Assembly (NCBI RefSeq): GCF_004341885.1
Contig: NZ_SLVX01000006.1
Location: forward strand, 62,001 to 126,000
Origin: Shinella granuli
Lineage (GTDB): Bacteria; Pseudomonadota; Alphaproteobacteria; Rhizobiales; Rhizobiaceae
Length of the DNA stretch: 64,000 bases
Direction of reading: 5' to 3'
A program made the translations under genes and the position numbers. The notes below the pieces were generated by a model that searched no databases, was not told where the DNA came from, and saw nothing but the letters and a program-made list of their open reading frames with translations. Positions 28,449 to 37,836 of this stretch are shown one piece after another. The stretch's first letter is position 1; every line of letters begins with the position of its first letter.

Positions 28449-28757
28449 TCAGTAGCCGCGCATGTCCCGGGCGACATCCTTCAGCATCACGACCATGCGG
28501 TCGCGCAGTTCCTCGTCGGGACAGTCGACGCCCGCCGAGCGAAGGTCGGCGCGGACGCGATTGAAGGCGCCATCCGGTGCGCCGACATCGGCCATGGCCA
28601 GTTCACGGGCATAGGCGTCGCCATCGGGGCGATGCATGGTATTGGCAGCCCACAGACCGAGAAGCGCATTGCGGCGCGCCTGGGCCTTGAACATGAATTC
28701 CTGCTGGTAGGCGAATTCGTCTTCGAGCGCGCGGGCTCTCTTCTTCAATGCAGACAT
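28449..28757 (-). CDS. DUF1476 protein, ATP-synthase inhibitor zeta-like
   Basis: A 102-residue protein of the DUF1476 family, whose Paracoccus member is the zeta inhibitor of the F1Fo-ATP synthase. The match runs across the length: ALEDEFAYQQEFMFKAQARRN, then LLGLWAANTM, AYARELAMAD and VRADLRSAGVDCPDEELRDR. The N-terminal inhibitory stretch is short and basic (MSALKKRARALEDEF), unlike the acidic start of Paracoccus zeta. The start at ATG 28757 fits the family length. It stands alone, far from any atp genes. Confidence 0.85.
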   Translation of the reverse strand: MSALKKRARALEDEFAYQQEFMFKAQARRNALLGLWAANTMHRPDGDAYARELAMADVGAPDGAFNRVRADLRSAGVDCPDEELRDRMVVMLKDVARDMRGY

Positions 28758-29037
28758 CGATTTCCCCGTTCTTCTATTGTTGCTTTGAGCGCTGGCCTTG
28801 CTGTCCTGGCCACGAAAACGGTTATACACGCAAAGATTTAAAAGACCGGCAGGAGACACGGCTAAGAATTCGTCAATGCGGCAATGCGGTGAACCGGCCG
28901 CTTTTGCTATTCCCAATCCGTCATGAACGTGTTACCAGCCCTCGCCAACTTCCAAGAATTTCTTGCAAGCGACCGAGGCGGACAACTCCCAATGTTCCCC
29001 TTGGTGCGCAAGCTTTACCCTCAAAGGAACTTGGCCC

Positions 29038-30534
29038 ATGGCGCGCATCATTGAAACGGCAACCGGTCTCGAAGCCCTGACCTTCGACGACGTTCTCCTA
29101 CAACCCGGCCATTCCGAGGTGATGCCGGGCCAGACGAACATCGCCACCCGCATCGCGCACGATTTCGATCTCAACCTGCCGATCCTCTCCTCCGCCATGG
29201 ACACGGTGACGGAAAGCCGCCTTGCCATCGCCATGGCCCAGGCCGGCGGCCTCGGCGTCATCCACCGCAACCTGACGCCCGCCGAGCAGGCCGAGGAAGT
29301 CCGCCAGGTGAAGAAGTTCGAGAGCGGCATGGTCGTCAATCCCGTGACGATCGGCCCGGACGCGACGCTTGCCGACGCGCTATCGCTGATGAAGGCGCAT
29401 GGCATTTCCGGCATCCCGGTCGTCGAGAACGGCGGCAACGGCAAGGCCGGCCGCCTCGTCGGCATCCTGACCAACCGCGACGTGCGCTTCGCCTCCGACC
29501 CGACGCAGAAGATCTACGAGCTGATGACGCGGGAAAACCTCATCACGGTGAAGGAAACCGTCGACCAGCAGGAAGCAAAGCGCCTCCTCCACCGCCACCG
29601 CATCGAGAAGCTGCTCGTCATCGACGGCGACGGCCGCTGCGTCGGCCTGATCACGGTGAAGGACATCGAGAAGTCGCAGCTCAACCCCAATGCCTCGAAG
29701 GATGCGCAGGGCCGGCTTCGCGCCGCCGCCGCCATCTCCGTCGGCGACGACGGTTTCGAGCGCGCCGAGCGGCTGATCGAGGCCGGCGTCGACCTCATCG
29801 TCGTCGATACCGCACATGGCCATTCGCAGCGCGTGCTCGACGCCGTCACCCGCGTGAAGAAGCTTTCGAACTCCGTGCGCATCATGGCCGGAAACGTCGC
29901 CACCTCCGACGGCACCAAGGCGCTGATCGATGCCGGCGCGGATGCCGTCAAGGTCGGCATCGGCCCGGGCTCGATCTGCACCACGCGCATCGTCGCCGGC
30001 GTCGGCGTGCCGCAGCTTGCGGCCATCATGTCCTCCGTCGAGGCGGCGCAGGCCCAGGGCACCCCCGTCATCGCCGACGGCGGCATCAAATTCTCCGGCG
30101 ACCTTGCGAAAGCGATCGCCGCCGGTGCCTCCGCCGTCATGGTCGGCTCGCTGCTCGCCGGCACGGATGAGAGCCCGGGCGAGGTGTTCCTCTACCAGGG
30201 CCGTTCCTTCAAGGCCTATCGCGGCATGGGCTCCGTCGGCGCCATGGCCCGCGGCTCGGCCGACCGTTACTTCCAGGCGGAAGTGCGCGACACGCTGAAG
30301 CTGGTGCCCGAGGGCATCGAGGGCCAGGTGCCTTACAAGGGCCCGGTCTCGGGCGTGCTGCACCAGCTCGCCGGCGGCCTCAAGGCCTCGATGGGCTATG
30401 TCGGCGGCAAGGACATCAAGGATTATCAGGAGAAGGCGACCTTCGTGCGCATCTCCGGCGCCGGCCTTCGCGAAAGCCACGCCCACGACGTGACGATCAC
30501 CCGCGAAAGCCCGAACTATCCTGGCGCCGTCTGA
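29038..30534 (+). CDS. guaB: inosine-5'-monophosphate dehydrogenase GuaB
   Basis: A 498-residue enzyme catalysing the NAD-dependent step from IMP to XMP in guanine nucleotide synthesis. Two CBS domains (about residues 95-215) interrupt the barrel. The catalytic loop [18 protein letters not shown] holds Cys314. [15 protein letters not shown] is the flap. CAAAGGAAC precedes the ATG at 29038. It is a single-gene unit with a terminator after it. Confidence 0.97.
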   Translation: MARIIETATGLEALTFDDVLLQPGHSEVMPGQTNIATRIAHDFDLNLPILSSAMDTVTESRLAIAMAQAGGLGVIHRNLTPAEQAEEVRQVKKFESGMVVNPVTIGPDATLADALSLMKAHGISGIPVVENGGNGKAGRLVGILTNRDVRFASDPTQKIYELMTRENLITVKETVDQQEAKRLLHRHRIEKLLVIDGDGRCVGLITVKDIEKSQLNPNASKDAQGRLRAAAAISVGDDGFERAERLIEAGVDLIVVDTAHGHSQRVLDAVTRVKKLSNSVRIMAGNVATSDGTKALIDAGADAVKVGIGPGSICTTRIVAGVGVPQLAAIMSSVEAAQAQGTPVIADGGIKFSGDLAKAIAAGASAVMVGSLLAGTDESPGEVFLYQGRSFKAYRGMGSVGAMARGSADRYFQAEVRDTLKLVPEGIEGQVPYKGPVSGVLHQLAGGLKASMGYVGGKDIKDYQEKATFVRISGAGLRESHAHDVTITRESPNYPGAV

Positions 30535-30562
30535 TCAATCGCCATAAGCTGATATGCCTTTC

Positions 30563-30587
30563 AATGCCCGGCTTTGCCGGGCATTTT
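30563..30587 (+). terminator. guaB terminator
   Basis: AATGCCCGGC pairs with GCCGGGCATT across TTT, followed by a short T run, 29 bp after the stop. Confidence 0.85.
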
Positions 30588-30681
30588 CGCCTTCGGATCC
30601 TGCGCGAATCCAGTTTTGTTTTTCCACGCATGCGCTAGGATCGCGTCACCGGCAATCTCGCCGGTTTCACTGGGGGACAAC

Positions 30682-31041
30682 ATGAAGAAGATACTGGCTG
30701 GCGCCCTTCTGGGCCTGGGGCTGGTCGTGCCTGCGCATGCGCAGACGGTCAATGCCGGCACCTATGATGTCGAAGGCACGAATCTCGACGGCTCGACCTA
30801 TGAGGGCACCGCGACGATCGAGCTGACGAGCGAGACGACCTGCTCGATCGAGTGGCACACCGGCTCGACCACATCGAGCGGCATCTGCATGCTCTATGGC
30901 GACGCCTTCGCCGCCGGTTACGTGCTCGACGATGCGGTCGGCCTCATCGTCTACCAGGTCAAGGGCGACGGCTCGCTGGAAGGCGCCTGGACGATCAGCG
31001 GCAAGGACGGTTCGGGCACCGAAACCCTGACGCCGCAATAG
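30682..31041 (+). CDS. small secreted protein of unknown function
   Basis: A 119-residue protein with a clear Sec signal (MKKILAGALLGLGLVVPAHA then Q at residue 21). The mature part is short, acidic and rich in Thr/Gly, with TYDVEGTNLDGSTYEGTATI and a repeated plan in GDGSLEGAWTISGKDGSGTE, suggesting a small beta-barrel. Two cysteines (in TTCSIEW and SGICMLY) could form a disulfide. GGGGGACA precedes the ATG. I do not recognise a functional family. Confidence 0.75.
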   Translation: MKKILAGALLGLGLVVPAHAQTVNAGTYDVEGTNLDGSTYEGTATIELTSETTCSIEWHTGSTTSSGICMLYGDAFAAGYVLDDAVGLIVYQVKGDGSLEGAWTISGKDGSGTETLTPQ

Positions 31042-31170
31042 GGATGGCTTCCTTCGGCCTGCCGGGCCGGCCTTTCGGGTTGAGGCCAGCGCCGGAAACC
31101 CGTATGCATCGGGTCGCATTTCCCCGGAACTGCATGAAACGAAGACCTGCCGACAGGCCGAAGGATAACC

Positions 31171-31590
31171 ATGTCTCCCACGGAAGCCACGATCTGGCCG
31201 ATGATCGCGCATGTCGCGCTCGTCTTCTGCCTCTATCTGCTGCTCTCCATGCGCCGCATGCGCGCGGTCCGGGAGGGGCATGCGCGGCCGGAGCAGTTCC
31301 GCGAAAATCGCGAGGAGCCGGCCGAAAGCCTCGTCGTCAAGAACGCCATCGCCAACCAGTTCGAGCTGCCGGTGTTGTTCTATGCGGTCAGCATCCTGCT
31401 CTATCTCGTCGATGCGGACAATCCGGCGACGGTTGCCGGCGGCTGGCTCTTCGTGGCGCTGCGCTATGTCCACGCCTATGTGCATGTCACCGGCAATCGC
31501 CTGCGCCATCGCCGCCCGCTCTTCATCGCCGGGTTTGCGGTGCTCGGCCTTCTCTGGGTCTGGCTCGGCATCTGGCTCGCCTTTACCTGA
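31171..31590 (+). CDS. MAPEG-family membrane protein
   Basis: A 139-residue protein with about four spans: MIAHVALVFCLYLLLSM, LPVLFYAVSILLYLV, a middle span and LFIAGFAVLGLLWVWLGIW. NAIANQFELPVLFYA, then RYVHAYVHVTGNRLRHR, is the bacterial MAPEG signature. AAGGATAACC precedes the ATG. Eukaryotic relatives act on eicosanoids and glutathione conjugates; the role of the bacterial branch is unclear. Confidence 0.85.
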   Translation: MSPTEATIWPMIAHVALVFCLYLLLSMRRMRAVREGHARPEQFRENREEPAESLVVKNAIANQFELPVLFYAVSILLYLVDADNPATVAGGWLFVALRYVHAYVHVTGNRLRHRRPLFIAGFAVLGLLWVWLGIWLAFT

Positions 31591-31672
31591 TCTGCCGGTA
31601 ACGCAGTTGTGTTCGGCAGGTTTTCGCGCGCGGCCTATCTTATCCTGCGAAGAACCAGCCGGAGGATCCGCC

Positions 31673-32548
31673 ATGGACAAGCCGCAGATCACGCAGGCGA
31701 TGATCAACGCCTATGACGAATACACCCATCTGACGCTCGACCGCCGCCGTTTCATGGAGCGCCTGACGGCGCTTGCCGGCTCGGGTGCGGCGGCGGCGGC
31801 CATCGTCCCGTTGCTGGCGGCCAATTCCGCCAGCGCCGAGATCATCGCCTCGGACGACCAGCGCCTTGCCGCCAAGGATGTCGTCTATGGCGGCAGCTCG
31901 GGCGAGATGAAGGGCTACCTGGTGCGGCCGAAGGAGGCGACGGACCCGCTCGGCACCGTCATCATCATCCACGAGAACCGCGGCCTCAACCCGCACACCC
32001 GCGACGTCGCCCGCCGCATGGCGCTGGAAGGCTTCATCGCGCTCGCGCCCGATTTCCTTTCGCCCGCCGGCGGCACGCCGGACGATGAGGACCAGGCGCG
32101 CGAGATGATCGGCAAGCTCGATCCGGCGGCGACGGTGGCCAATGCGGAGGCGAGCCTGCAGTTCCTCGCAAAGCTCGACGGGGCGAATGGCAAGGTCGGC
32201 GCCGTCGGCTTCTGCTGGGGCGGCGGCCTCGTCAACCGCTTCGCCACCAGGTCGCCGGACCTGAAGGCGGGGGTCGCCTATTACGGGGCGCAGGCGGAGG
32301 CCGGGGACGTGCCCGGCATCCAGGCCGCGCTGATGCTGCACTATGCCGGGCTCGACGAGCGCATCAATGCCGGCATCGACGCCTATCGCAAGGCGCTGGA
32401 GGAAAACGGCAAGACCTTCGAGATCCACATGTATGACGGCGTCAACCACGCCTTCAACAACGACACATCCGCCGCGCGCTACGACAAGGCCGCGGCCGAT
32501 CTCGCCTGGCAGCGCACCGTGGATTTCCTGAAGAAGAATCTCGCCTGA
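31673..32548 (+). CDS. dienelactone hydrolase family protein
   Basis: A 291-residue alpha/beta hydrolase. The nucleophile is the Cys of GFCWGGG, the acid is in LDERINAG and the base is His in YDGVNHAF, the Cys-Asp-His triad of dienelactone hydrolases. IIHENRGLNPH forms the oxyanion side. An N-terminal DRRRFMERLTALAG followed by a hydrophobic run ending ASAE looks like a Tat signal about 25 residues in. GGAGGATCCGCC precedes the ATG. The natural substrate is unknown; no chlorocatechol genes are nearby. Confidence 0.88.
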   Translation: MDKPQITQAMINAYDEYTHLTLDRRRFMERLTALAGSGAAAAAIVPLLAANSASAEIIASDDQRLAAKDVVYGGSSGEMKGYLVRPKEATDPLGTVIIIHENRGLNPHTRDVARRMALEGFIALAPDFLSPAGGTPDDEDQAREMIGKLDPAATVANAEASLQFLAKLDGANGKVGAVGFCWGGGLVNRFATRSPDLKAGVAYYGAQAEAGDVPGIQAALMLHYAGLDERINAGIDAYRKALEENGKTFEIHMYDGVNHAFNNDTSAARYDKAAADLAWQRTVDFLKKNLA

Positions 32549-32570
32549 GCGGCCGAGGGGCCTGCCGGCT

Positions 32571-33146
32571 TCATGCCTCCGGCAGGTCGAGGCGCATGGC
32601 GCAGCGCGTGTCGCGCTGCAGCCCGTGTTCGGCCTCCAGGTCGAGCACCGCCTTGAGGCGCGGCGAGAGCGCGGCCTCGTCCAGCGTGCGGAAGCCGAGC
32701 CGCTCGTAATACGGGCAGTTCCAGGGAATGGTGCGGAAGGTCGTCAGCGTCACCGCGTCGAGCCCGCGCGCCGCCGCCGCGTCGATCGCGTGCCGGATCA
32801 GCTTTCGGCCGATGCCGAAGCCCTGGTGCAGGTGATCGACGGAAATCTCCCAGATATGCAGCTCCCGCCCGGCGATCTCCGCACTCAGGAAGCCGACCGG
32901 ATGATCGTTTCCGGCCACCGCCGCCCAGTTCGTTCCCGTTTCGATGAGCGCGCGGTGCCGCTCGGCGCTCTGTACGTCGCCGACGGCGAGCCACGAGAAG
33001 GCCTCGATCAGCCGGAAGGCCTGCGCGGCCGAGCGCTCGATCTGGCGCAGCGCCTCGATTTCGTCTTGACGGGCAGGGCGGATCGTCACCGTCGACGGCC
33101 CGGCCTTGCCTGCGGGGATGCCGTCGAGGGGAAGCTGCGTCACCAT
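32571..33146 (-). CDS. GNAT-family N-acetyltransferase
   Basis: A 191-residue acetyltransferase. After a 20-residue tail, the domain runs from VTIRPARQDEIEALRQIE to the C-terminus. The acetyl-CoA loop is HQGFGIGRKLIRHAI and YYERLGFRTLDE is motif B. Its ATG overlaps the stop of the upstream LysR gene by 7 bases, so the two are coupled. The substrate is unknown. Confidence 0.88.
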   Translation of the reverse strand: MVTQLPLDGIPAGKAGPSTVTIRPARQDEIEALRQIERSAAQAFRLIEAFSWLAVGDVQSAERHRALIETGTNWAAVAGNDHPVGFLSAEIAGRELHIWEISVDHLHQGFGIGRKLIRHAIDAAAARGLDAVTLTTFRTIPWNCPYYERLGFRTLDEAALSPRLKAVLDLEAEHGLQRDTRCAMRLDLPEA

Positions 33147-34105
33147 CCTGGCAGGATATTGCCGGGCCTGAGCCGCTGCATGCGCGGGAAGAGTTTTACC
33201 TCGGCCTCCGGCAGGTCGTCGGCGGCGCTCAGCGGCGTGATGTTGTCGAGGCAGGCGGTGATATGGCTGGTGATGGCATTGGAGAGCGAGGGCGAAAGGC
33301 CCGGCCGCCGCATGATGCCGATCTGCACCGGCGCGAGCGGCGGAAAGCCGTCCGCCTGCGTCAGCACCTTCATGCCGGGGCGCAGCGCTGATTCGGGCAG
33401 AACCGAAACGGCCATGCCCGCCATCACGGCAGCGGCGACGACGGTCGACGACCAACTGGTGAACAGCACCTGGTAGTCGCGCCCGACCGAATCGAGCGCG
33501 GCGCAGGCGATCTGCCGCCACTGGCAGTCACGCCGGCCGACGGCGAGCGGCACCGGCGCGTTTTCCGGCATCGGGTGGTTGGCCGACATGACCCAGCAAA
33601 GCGGCTCGGTCCGCACGACGTCGGACTGGCGCTGGCGCGGATTGTGGGTGACGAGCGCGATGTCGAGCTCGCCCTTGGCCATCTTCTCCGCGAGGTCCAC
33701 CGAGGGCTCGCAGACGATGAAGAGCTCGACATTCGGATGGGTCTTGGCGAACCGCATGATGATCTCGGGCATGTAGCGGTCGGCATAATCGTCGGGCGTG
33801 CCGATGCGCAGAAGGCCTTCGAGGCGGTTGTCGTCGAAGGCGGCGATGGCCTCGTTGTTGAGGCGCAGCATCCGGCGCGCATAGTTGAGCAGGCGCTCGC
33901 CCTCGGCGGTCAGCCGGTTGCCGCGGCCGTCCTTCATGAAGAGCTGCTTGCCGATGCGCTCCTCCAGGCGCCGCATCTGCATGGAAACGGCCGACTGCGT
34001 CTTGAAGACCCGCTCTGCGGCACGGGTGAAGCTGCCGGTATCAGCGATCGCGACGAAGGTCTGGAGCTGGTCTATGTCTAGCGGAGCGGACATAACGATA
34101 TCCAT
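33140..34105 (-). CDS. LysR-family transcriptional regulator
   Basis: A 321-residue LysR regulator. The helix-turn-helix is at residues 11-66 (LQTFVAIADTGSFTRAAERV then QSAVSMQMRRLEERIGKQLF). The sensor domain has DIALVTHNPRQRQ and AGMAVSVLPESALRPGM. The start at 34105 could equally be the ATG 12 bases further in, which has GGATAT ahead of it. It overlaps the acetyltransferase gene and probably regulates a target elsewhere, since the divergent neighbour is a DUF1127 gene 263 bp away. Confidence 0.9.
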   Translation of the reverse strand: MDIVMSAPLDIDQLQTFVAIADTGSFTRAAERVFKTQSAVSMQMRRLEERIGKQLFMKDGRGNRLTAEGERLLNYARRMLRLNNEAIAAFDDNRLEGLLRIGTPDDYADRYMPEIIMRFAKTHPNVELFIVCEPSVDLAEKMAKGELDIALVTHNPRQRQSDVVRTEPLCWVMSANHPMPENAPVPLAVGRRDCQWRQIACAALDSVGRDYQVLFTSWSSTVVAAAVMAGMAVSVLPESALRPGMKVLTQADGFPPLAPVQIGIMRRPGLSPSLSNAITSHITACLDNITPLSAADDLPEAEVKLFPRMQRLRPGNILPGW

Positions 34106-34368
34106 AAGATTGTTTGATTGATACTATTAGAAACATTCGTTGGACTGATCAATGGCTTTCTGCGAAAAAGCAAGCGTCGAACGATTGACCTTTCCGCCGG
34201 GCCATCCTTCGACAGGATCTGCCGCCTCCCTCGACCTCCCGGTGACGGCTCTTCTTGCAAACCGACTTTGAGCCGCCGCCCGATCCCTGTGGGCGACGAA
34301 CGATCACGAGTGCCGCGCGAAACCCCATCGAAGGACGATGGATCGCCGGGCCGGAAAGGAGAAATGCC

Positions 34369-34665
34369 ATGCGCATGATCGACCGCAGACTGGAAATCGA
34401 TATCCTCGCAACGCGCCGTCCGGCTTCGAGCCTCTTCGCCCGTGTTCGCAACGCCGCCTACAAGCTTGTCCGCGCCTGGCAGAATCGCCGCATGGTCAAT
34501 CGCTTGAGCGAACTCGACGATCATCAGCTCTACGATATGGGGCTGTGCCGGAGCGATGTGCAAAGTGTCCGGGCCGCGTCCTTCTTCGCCGATGCGGGCC
34601 TGCATCTGACGATCGCGGCGCGCGAGCGCGCCCGTCGTCACCTGCGCAGCGGCCGTATGGATTGA
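34369..34665 (+). CDS. DUF1127 protein, long form
   Basis: A 98-residue protein with a DUF1127 core in the middle: LVRAWQNRRMVNRLSELDDHQLYDMGLCRSD is longer than needed but the LSELDDHQLYDMGLCRSDV part is diagnostic. AGGAG at 34357-34361 fixes the start. It is about twice as long as the DUF1127 protein at 21620. Two hairpins with CTCCC in the loop follow it, echoing the small RNA array behind the other gene. Confidence 0.82.
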   Translation: MRMIDRRLEIDILATRRPASSLFARVRNAAYKLVRAWQNRRMVNRLSELDDHQLYDMGLCRSDVQSVRAASFFADAGLHLTIAARERARRHLRSGRMD

Positions 34666-34673
34666 TTTCCGAT

Positions 34674-34702
34674 GGTGCCGACCTATCTCCCGGGTCGGCA
34701 CC
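34674..34702 (+). terminator. hairpin with CTCCC loop after long DUF1127 gene
   Basis: GGTGCCGACC pairs with GGTCGGCACC around TATCTCCCG. There is no T run, so it may be an RNA element rather than a terminator. Confidence 0.5.
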
Positions 34703-34742
34703 TGACTTCCCCGCAGGGTGAGAGCCAATAGCCCTGCCGCTT

Positions 34743-34781
34743 GCCCGGCGTGCGACTCCCAAGGTCCACGTCGGGCTTTTT
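34743..34781 (+). terminator. intrinsic terminator with CTCCC loop
   Basis: GCCCGGCGTG pairs with CACGTCGGGC (one G-T step) around a 14-base loop containing CTCCC, followed by TTTTT. Confidence 0.75.
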
Positions 34782-34794
34782 CAAAGATTCCCCG

Positions 34795-34838
34795 AGAATC
34801 GATTTCACCCTGGAATTGCCTGAAAACAAAGAGATAGC
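34795..34838. repeat. TTAGAGCA-type interspersed repeat, 3' fragment (copy D)
   Basis: GAATCGATTTCACCCTGGAA, then TTGCCTGAAAACAAAGAGAT, matches the 3' half of the repeat at 43125-43188 (CGGAATTGCGTAAAAGCAAA). It ends at the ribosome site of the next gene. Confidence 0.45.
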
Positions 34839-34841
34839 GCG

Positions 34842-35327
34842 ATGATCGACGAGATTTCGATCCGTCCGGCGCGCCCGCAAGACTTCCCTGTCATGAGGGC
34901 CATACTGCGCGATACGTTCGAAAGCACCTGGCAGCCGCAGATCACGGAAGCCGCCGCCCGCCGCTATGTCGAGACGGATATCGGCGGACGCTTCGTTGCG
35001 CGCTATGGTGCGGACATGCTCGTGGCCGAGGCCGACGGGCAGGTTGCCGGTCTGCTCTATCACATTGACGATTTCATCGACGCCCTGCATGTGCCTTCCG
35101 CCTTTCAGCGCCGGGGCATCGGGCGCCGTCTGCTCATCCGGGCGGAGCGGGACATTGCCGAAAAGGGTTTTCGGCAGGCGCGGCTTGAAACGGATACGTT
35201 CAACGCGCAGGCCCAGGCCTTCTACAAGACGCTGGGCTACATCGAGATGGCGCGCTATCCGGACGAGGAATGGCAGAGCGGCCTCACCACCGTCCTGTTC
35301 GAAAAACCACTCGGCGGCATGGAATAG
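34842..35327 (+). CDS. GNAT-family N-acetyltransferase
   Basis: A 161-residue acetyltransferase with ISIRPARPQDFPVMRAILRD at the start, the acetyl-CoA loop FQRRGIGRRLLIRAE and AFYKTLGYIEMARY near the end. The ATG at 34842 is preceded by AAAGAGATAGCG, which lies in a repeat fragment. The target is unknown. Confidence 0.88.
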   Translation: MIDEISIRPARPQDFPVMRAILRDTFESTWQPQITEAAARRYVETDIGGRFVARYGADMLVAEADGQVAGLLYHIDDFIDALHVPSAFQRRGIGRRLLIRAERDIAEKGFRQARLETDTFNAQAQAFYKTLGYIEMARYPDEEWQSGLTTVLFEKPLGGME

Positions 35328-35369
35328 CCAGCCTGCCGGCGCTCGATGCCGGGGAGGGACGCCTGATAC

Positions 35370-36215
35370 TCAGGCCTTCTTCCCGCCGTCCGTCTCCATG
35401 CCGTTGCGCATGGTCTCGAAGATCGATTCGATGTTGCGCTGATAATCCTTCTGCATTTCCAGGCCCGTGTCGAACATCGTGTTGACGAGGGTTTTCAGCG
35501 CATCCGCCGGCGAGCCCTCGGATGCGCCCGGCTTTTCGCTCGCCGCCGGCTGTCCGCCCATGCCCGTCATCATGTCCTGGAAGGCCTTGGCAAAGGGATT
35601 GTCGGCGAAGGGATTGGCGGGCGCAGCATCCTTCTTCGTGCCGAAGAATTCCTGGGCGGCCTGGGTGAAAGGATTGTCGGTGAACGGGTTGGTCGGCTCC
35701 GGCTTCTTCGCAAAGCCTGTCGCCTCGGCCCATTGCCGCATCATGTCGGCAAAGGGATTGGCCTGTGCCGCGCTGCCCGTGCCGGGGAAGAAGGGGGCGA
35801 GGGACTGCTTGAAGATGCCGCCCATCAGCGTACTCGCCATGGCCGGCAGCATCTGCTTGTAGATTTCCTGGCCGATGCCGGTCATCTGCGCCGCCTGCGC
35901 GGCGATGGCGCGGGAAACATCCTTGTTGCCGAAGAGATGGCCGAGAATGCCGTTGCCTTCCGCAAGCCCCTGCGGCGTGAAGGCCTTGCTGATGTCCTCG
36001 AAATATTTCGCGTGGTCGCCCGAGGTCAGCGCCGTCATGAAGGCGGCGAGGTCGTAGGGATTGGCGGCATTGCGCTTGAAACCCTCGGAAAAGGCCGGCG
36101 TCAACGCGGCGATGGCCTTGGCCGCCTGTTCCTGCGCCAGCCCGAATTGCCGCGCCATGGTCTCGACGGCATTGCCGTTCTGCGCCTGCATCATCATGTC
36201 GTAGAGCGAAAGCAT
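35370..36215 (-). CDS. DUF937-domain protein
   Basis: A 281-residue protein. Residues 1 to about 140 are a DUF937 (YidB-like) domain: LYDMMMQAQNGNAVETMARQ, ALTPAFSEGFKRNAANPYDL, then GNGILGHLFGNKDVSRAIA. The C-terminal half is low-complexity with repeated NPFADNPF/NPFTDNPF units (four or so), then a helix. GGAAAGGG ahead of ATG 36215 decides the start. The function of the family is unknown; it is downstream of gshA in the same direction. Confidence 0.82.
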   Translation of the reverse strand: MLSLYDMMMQAQNGNAVETMARQFGLAQEQAAKAIAALTPAFSEGFKRNAANPYDLAAFMTALTSGDHAKYFEDISKAFTPQGLAEGNGILGHLFGNKDVSRAIAAQAAQMTGIGQEIYKQMLPAMASTLMGGIFKQSLAPFFPGTGSAAQANPFADMMRQWAEATGFAKKPEPTNPFTDNPFTQAAQEFFGTKKDAAPANPFADNPFAKAFQDMMTGMGGQPAASEKPGASEGSPADALKTLVNTMFDTGLEMQKDYQRNIESIFETMRNGMETDGGKKA

Positions 36216-36298
36216 AACGAACCCTTTCCCGTTGGCAGGCATGTGCCTGCACTATAACGGGAATTCTGGCCGCGCAAACCGCTTTTTGGTGTCGTGCC

Positions 36299-37672
36299 TC
36301 AGTACTGGTAGTCGGTGAAGACCGGCTCGACGGAGCCGTTCCAGCGGCCGTTGTAGAGCGCCAGCATGTCTTCGGCGAGCGTCGCCTTCTTCGCCAGCAC
36401 CTCGTCGAGCGGGGCAAGGAAGATCGTTTCGTCGATGCCCTCGCCATTGACCCGGGCACGGGCGGCAAGGCCCTGGCGGGAGATCGAGACCACTTCGCGG
36501 GCGACATCGAGCAGCGGCTTGCCGCGGAAATCGGCCTTGAGGCCTTCAGCGGGCACGGCATCGCGCAGCGCCGTCACCTCCTCGACCGTCCAGTCGCGCA
36601 CAAGCCGCTCGGCGGCATCGAGCGCGCCGTCATCGTAGAGCAGGCCCACCCAGAAGGCGGGCAACGCACAGATGCGCCGCCACGGGCCGCCGTCGGCACC
36701 GCGCATTTCGAGGAAGCGCTTCAGCCGCACGTCGGGGAACAGCGTGGAAAGATGGTTCGTCCAGTCGCCGAGGTTCGGCTCCCAGTCGGCGATCTCGCCC
36801 TTCAGCGCGCCGGCCATGAACTGGCGGAAGGTGATGTGCGTGCAGTCGTGGTACTTGCCGTCGCGCACGACGAAATACATCGGCACGTCGAGCGCCCATT
36901 CGACATAGTCGACGAAGCCGAAGTCCGGCTTGAAGGCGAAGGGGATGAGGCCGGAGCGGTTGTTGTCCGTGTCACGCCAGATGTCGCCGCGCCAGGAAAG
37001 AAGGCCGTTCGGCTTGCCCTCGGTGAAGGGCGAGGAGGCGAAGAGGGCGGTCGCCATCGACTGCAGCTTCAGCGAGACCTGCATCTTGCGGCGCATGTCC
37101 GCTTCGGAGGAGAAGTCGAGGTTCACCTGGATCGTGCAGGTGCGGTACATCATGTCGAGACCCTTGGTGCCGACCTTCGGCATGTAGCGGGTCATGATCT
37201 CGTAGCGGCTTTTCGGCATGCGGGGCGTTTCGGCGAAGGTCCATTTCGGGCTGCCGCCCATGCCGAGGAAGCGGATGCCGAGCGGCTCGGCGATCTCGCG
37301 CAGCGTCGCGAGGTGCTGGTTGGATTCCTTGCAGGTCTGGTGCAGGTTTTCCAGCGGTGCGCCGGAAAGCTCGAACTGGCCGCCGGGCTCCAGCGAGATG
37401 GCGCCCATGCCGGAGGGTTCGGCAAGGCCGATGATGTTGCCGGCATCCATGATCGGGTCCCAGCCGGTCTTGGCCTGCATGCCGTTCAGCAGCGCCGAGA
37501 TGCTCGCCTCGCCGAAATAGGGCACGGGGCTGTTGTCGGCCGTAAAGAAGACGAATTTCTCGTGCTCGGTGCCGATACGGAACTTCTCCTTCGGCTTGCT
37601 GCCGGCGGCGAGGTAATCCGCCATGTCCGCGACGGTGCGGATCGGCGTCTGGTCGGTGGTGTCACGGGCCAT
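36299..37672 (-). CDS. gshA: glutamate-cysteine ligase, plant/alphaproteobacterial type
   Basis: A 457-residue enzyme making gamma-glutamylcysteine, the first step of glutathione synthesis. The start of the domain KFRIGTEHEKFVFF holds the metal-binding Glu. GAISLEPGGQFELSGAPLEN, then MMYRTCTIQVNLDFSSEADM and EMRGADGGPWRRICALPAFW are hallmarks of the class found in plants and alphaproteobacteria. The length matches the family. ATG 37672 (MARDTTDQT) is preferred over an in-frame start 87 bases upstream. Confidence 0.95.
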   Translation of the reverse strand: MARDTTDQTPIRTVADMADYLAAGSKPKEKFRIGTEHEKFVFFTADNSPVPYFGEASISALLNGMQAKTGWDPIMDAGNIIGLAEPSGMGAISLEPGGQFELSGAPLENLHQTCKESNQHLATLREIAEPLGIRFLGMGGSPKWTFAETPRMPKSRYEIMTRYMPKVGTKGLDMMYRTCTIQVNLDFSSEADMRRKMQVSLKLQSMATALFASSPFTEGKPNGLLSWRGDIWRDTDNNRSGLIPFAFKPDFGFVDYVEWALDVPMYFVVRDGKYHDCTHITFRQFMAGALKGEIADWEPNLGDWTNHLSTLFPDVRLKRFLEMRGADGGPWRRICALPAFWVGLLYDDGALDAAERLVRDWTVEEVTALRDAVPAEGLKADFRGKPLLDVAREVVSISRQGLAARARVNGEGIDETIFLAPLDEVLAKKATLAEDMLALYNGRWNGSVEPVFTDYQY

Positions 37673-37836
37673 GGGCGTCTTCTTCTGAACGGATGGCGCC
37701 CTGCGGAACGCCGGGCCTTGGGAGGGTGCTTGGACCGGAATTAGATGCGGTGCAAGCAAATTCCTTTCAAGGCAGATTCAAAAAAACCCATTCGACATTT
37801 TTATCAAAGCGCTTTCTTGCTTTCGCGCAAATCCGC

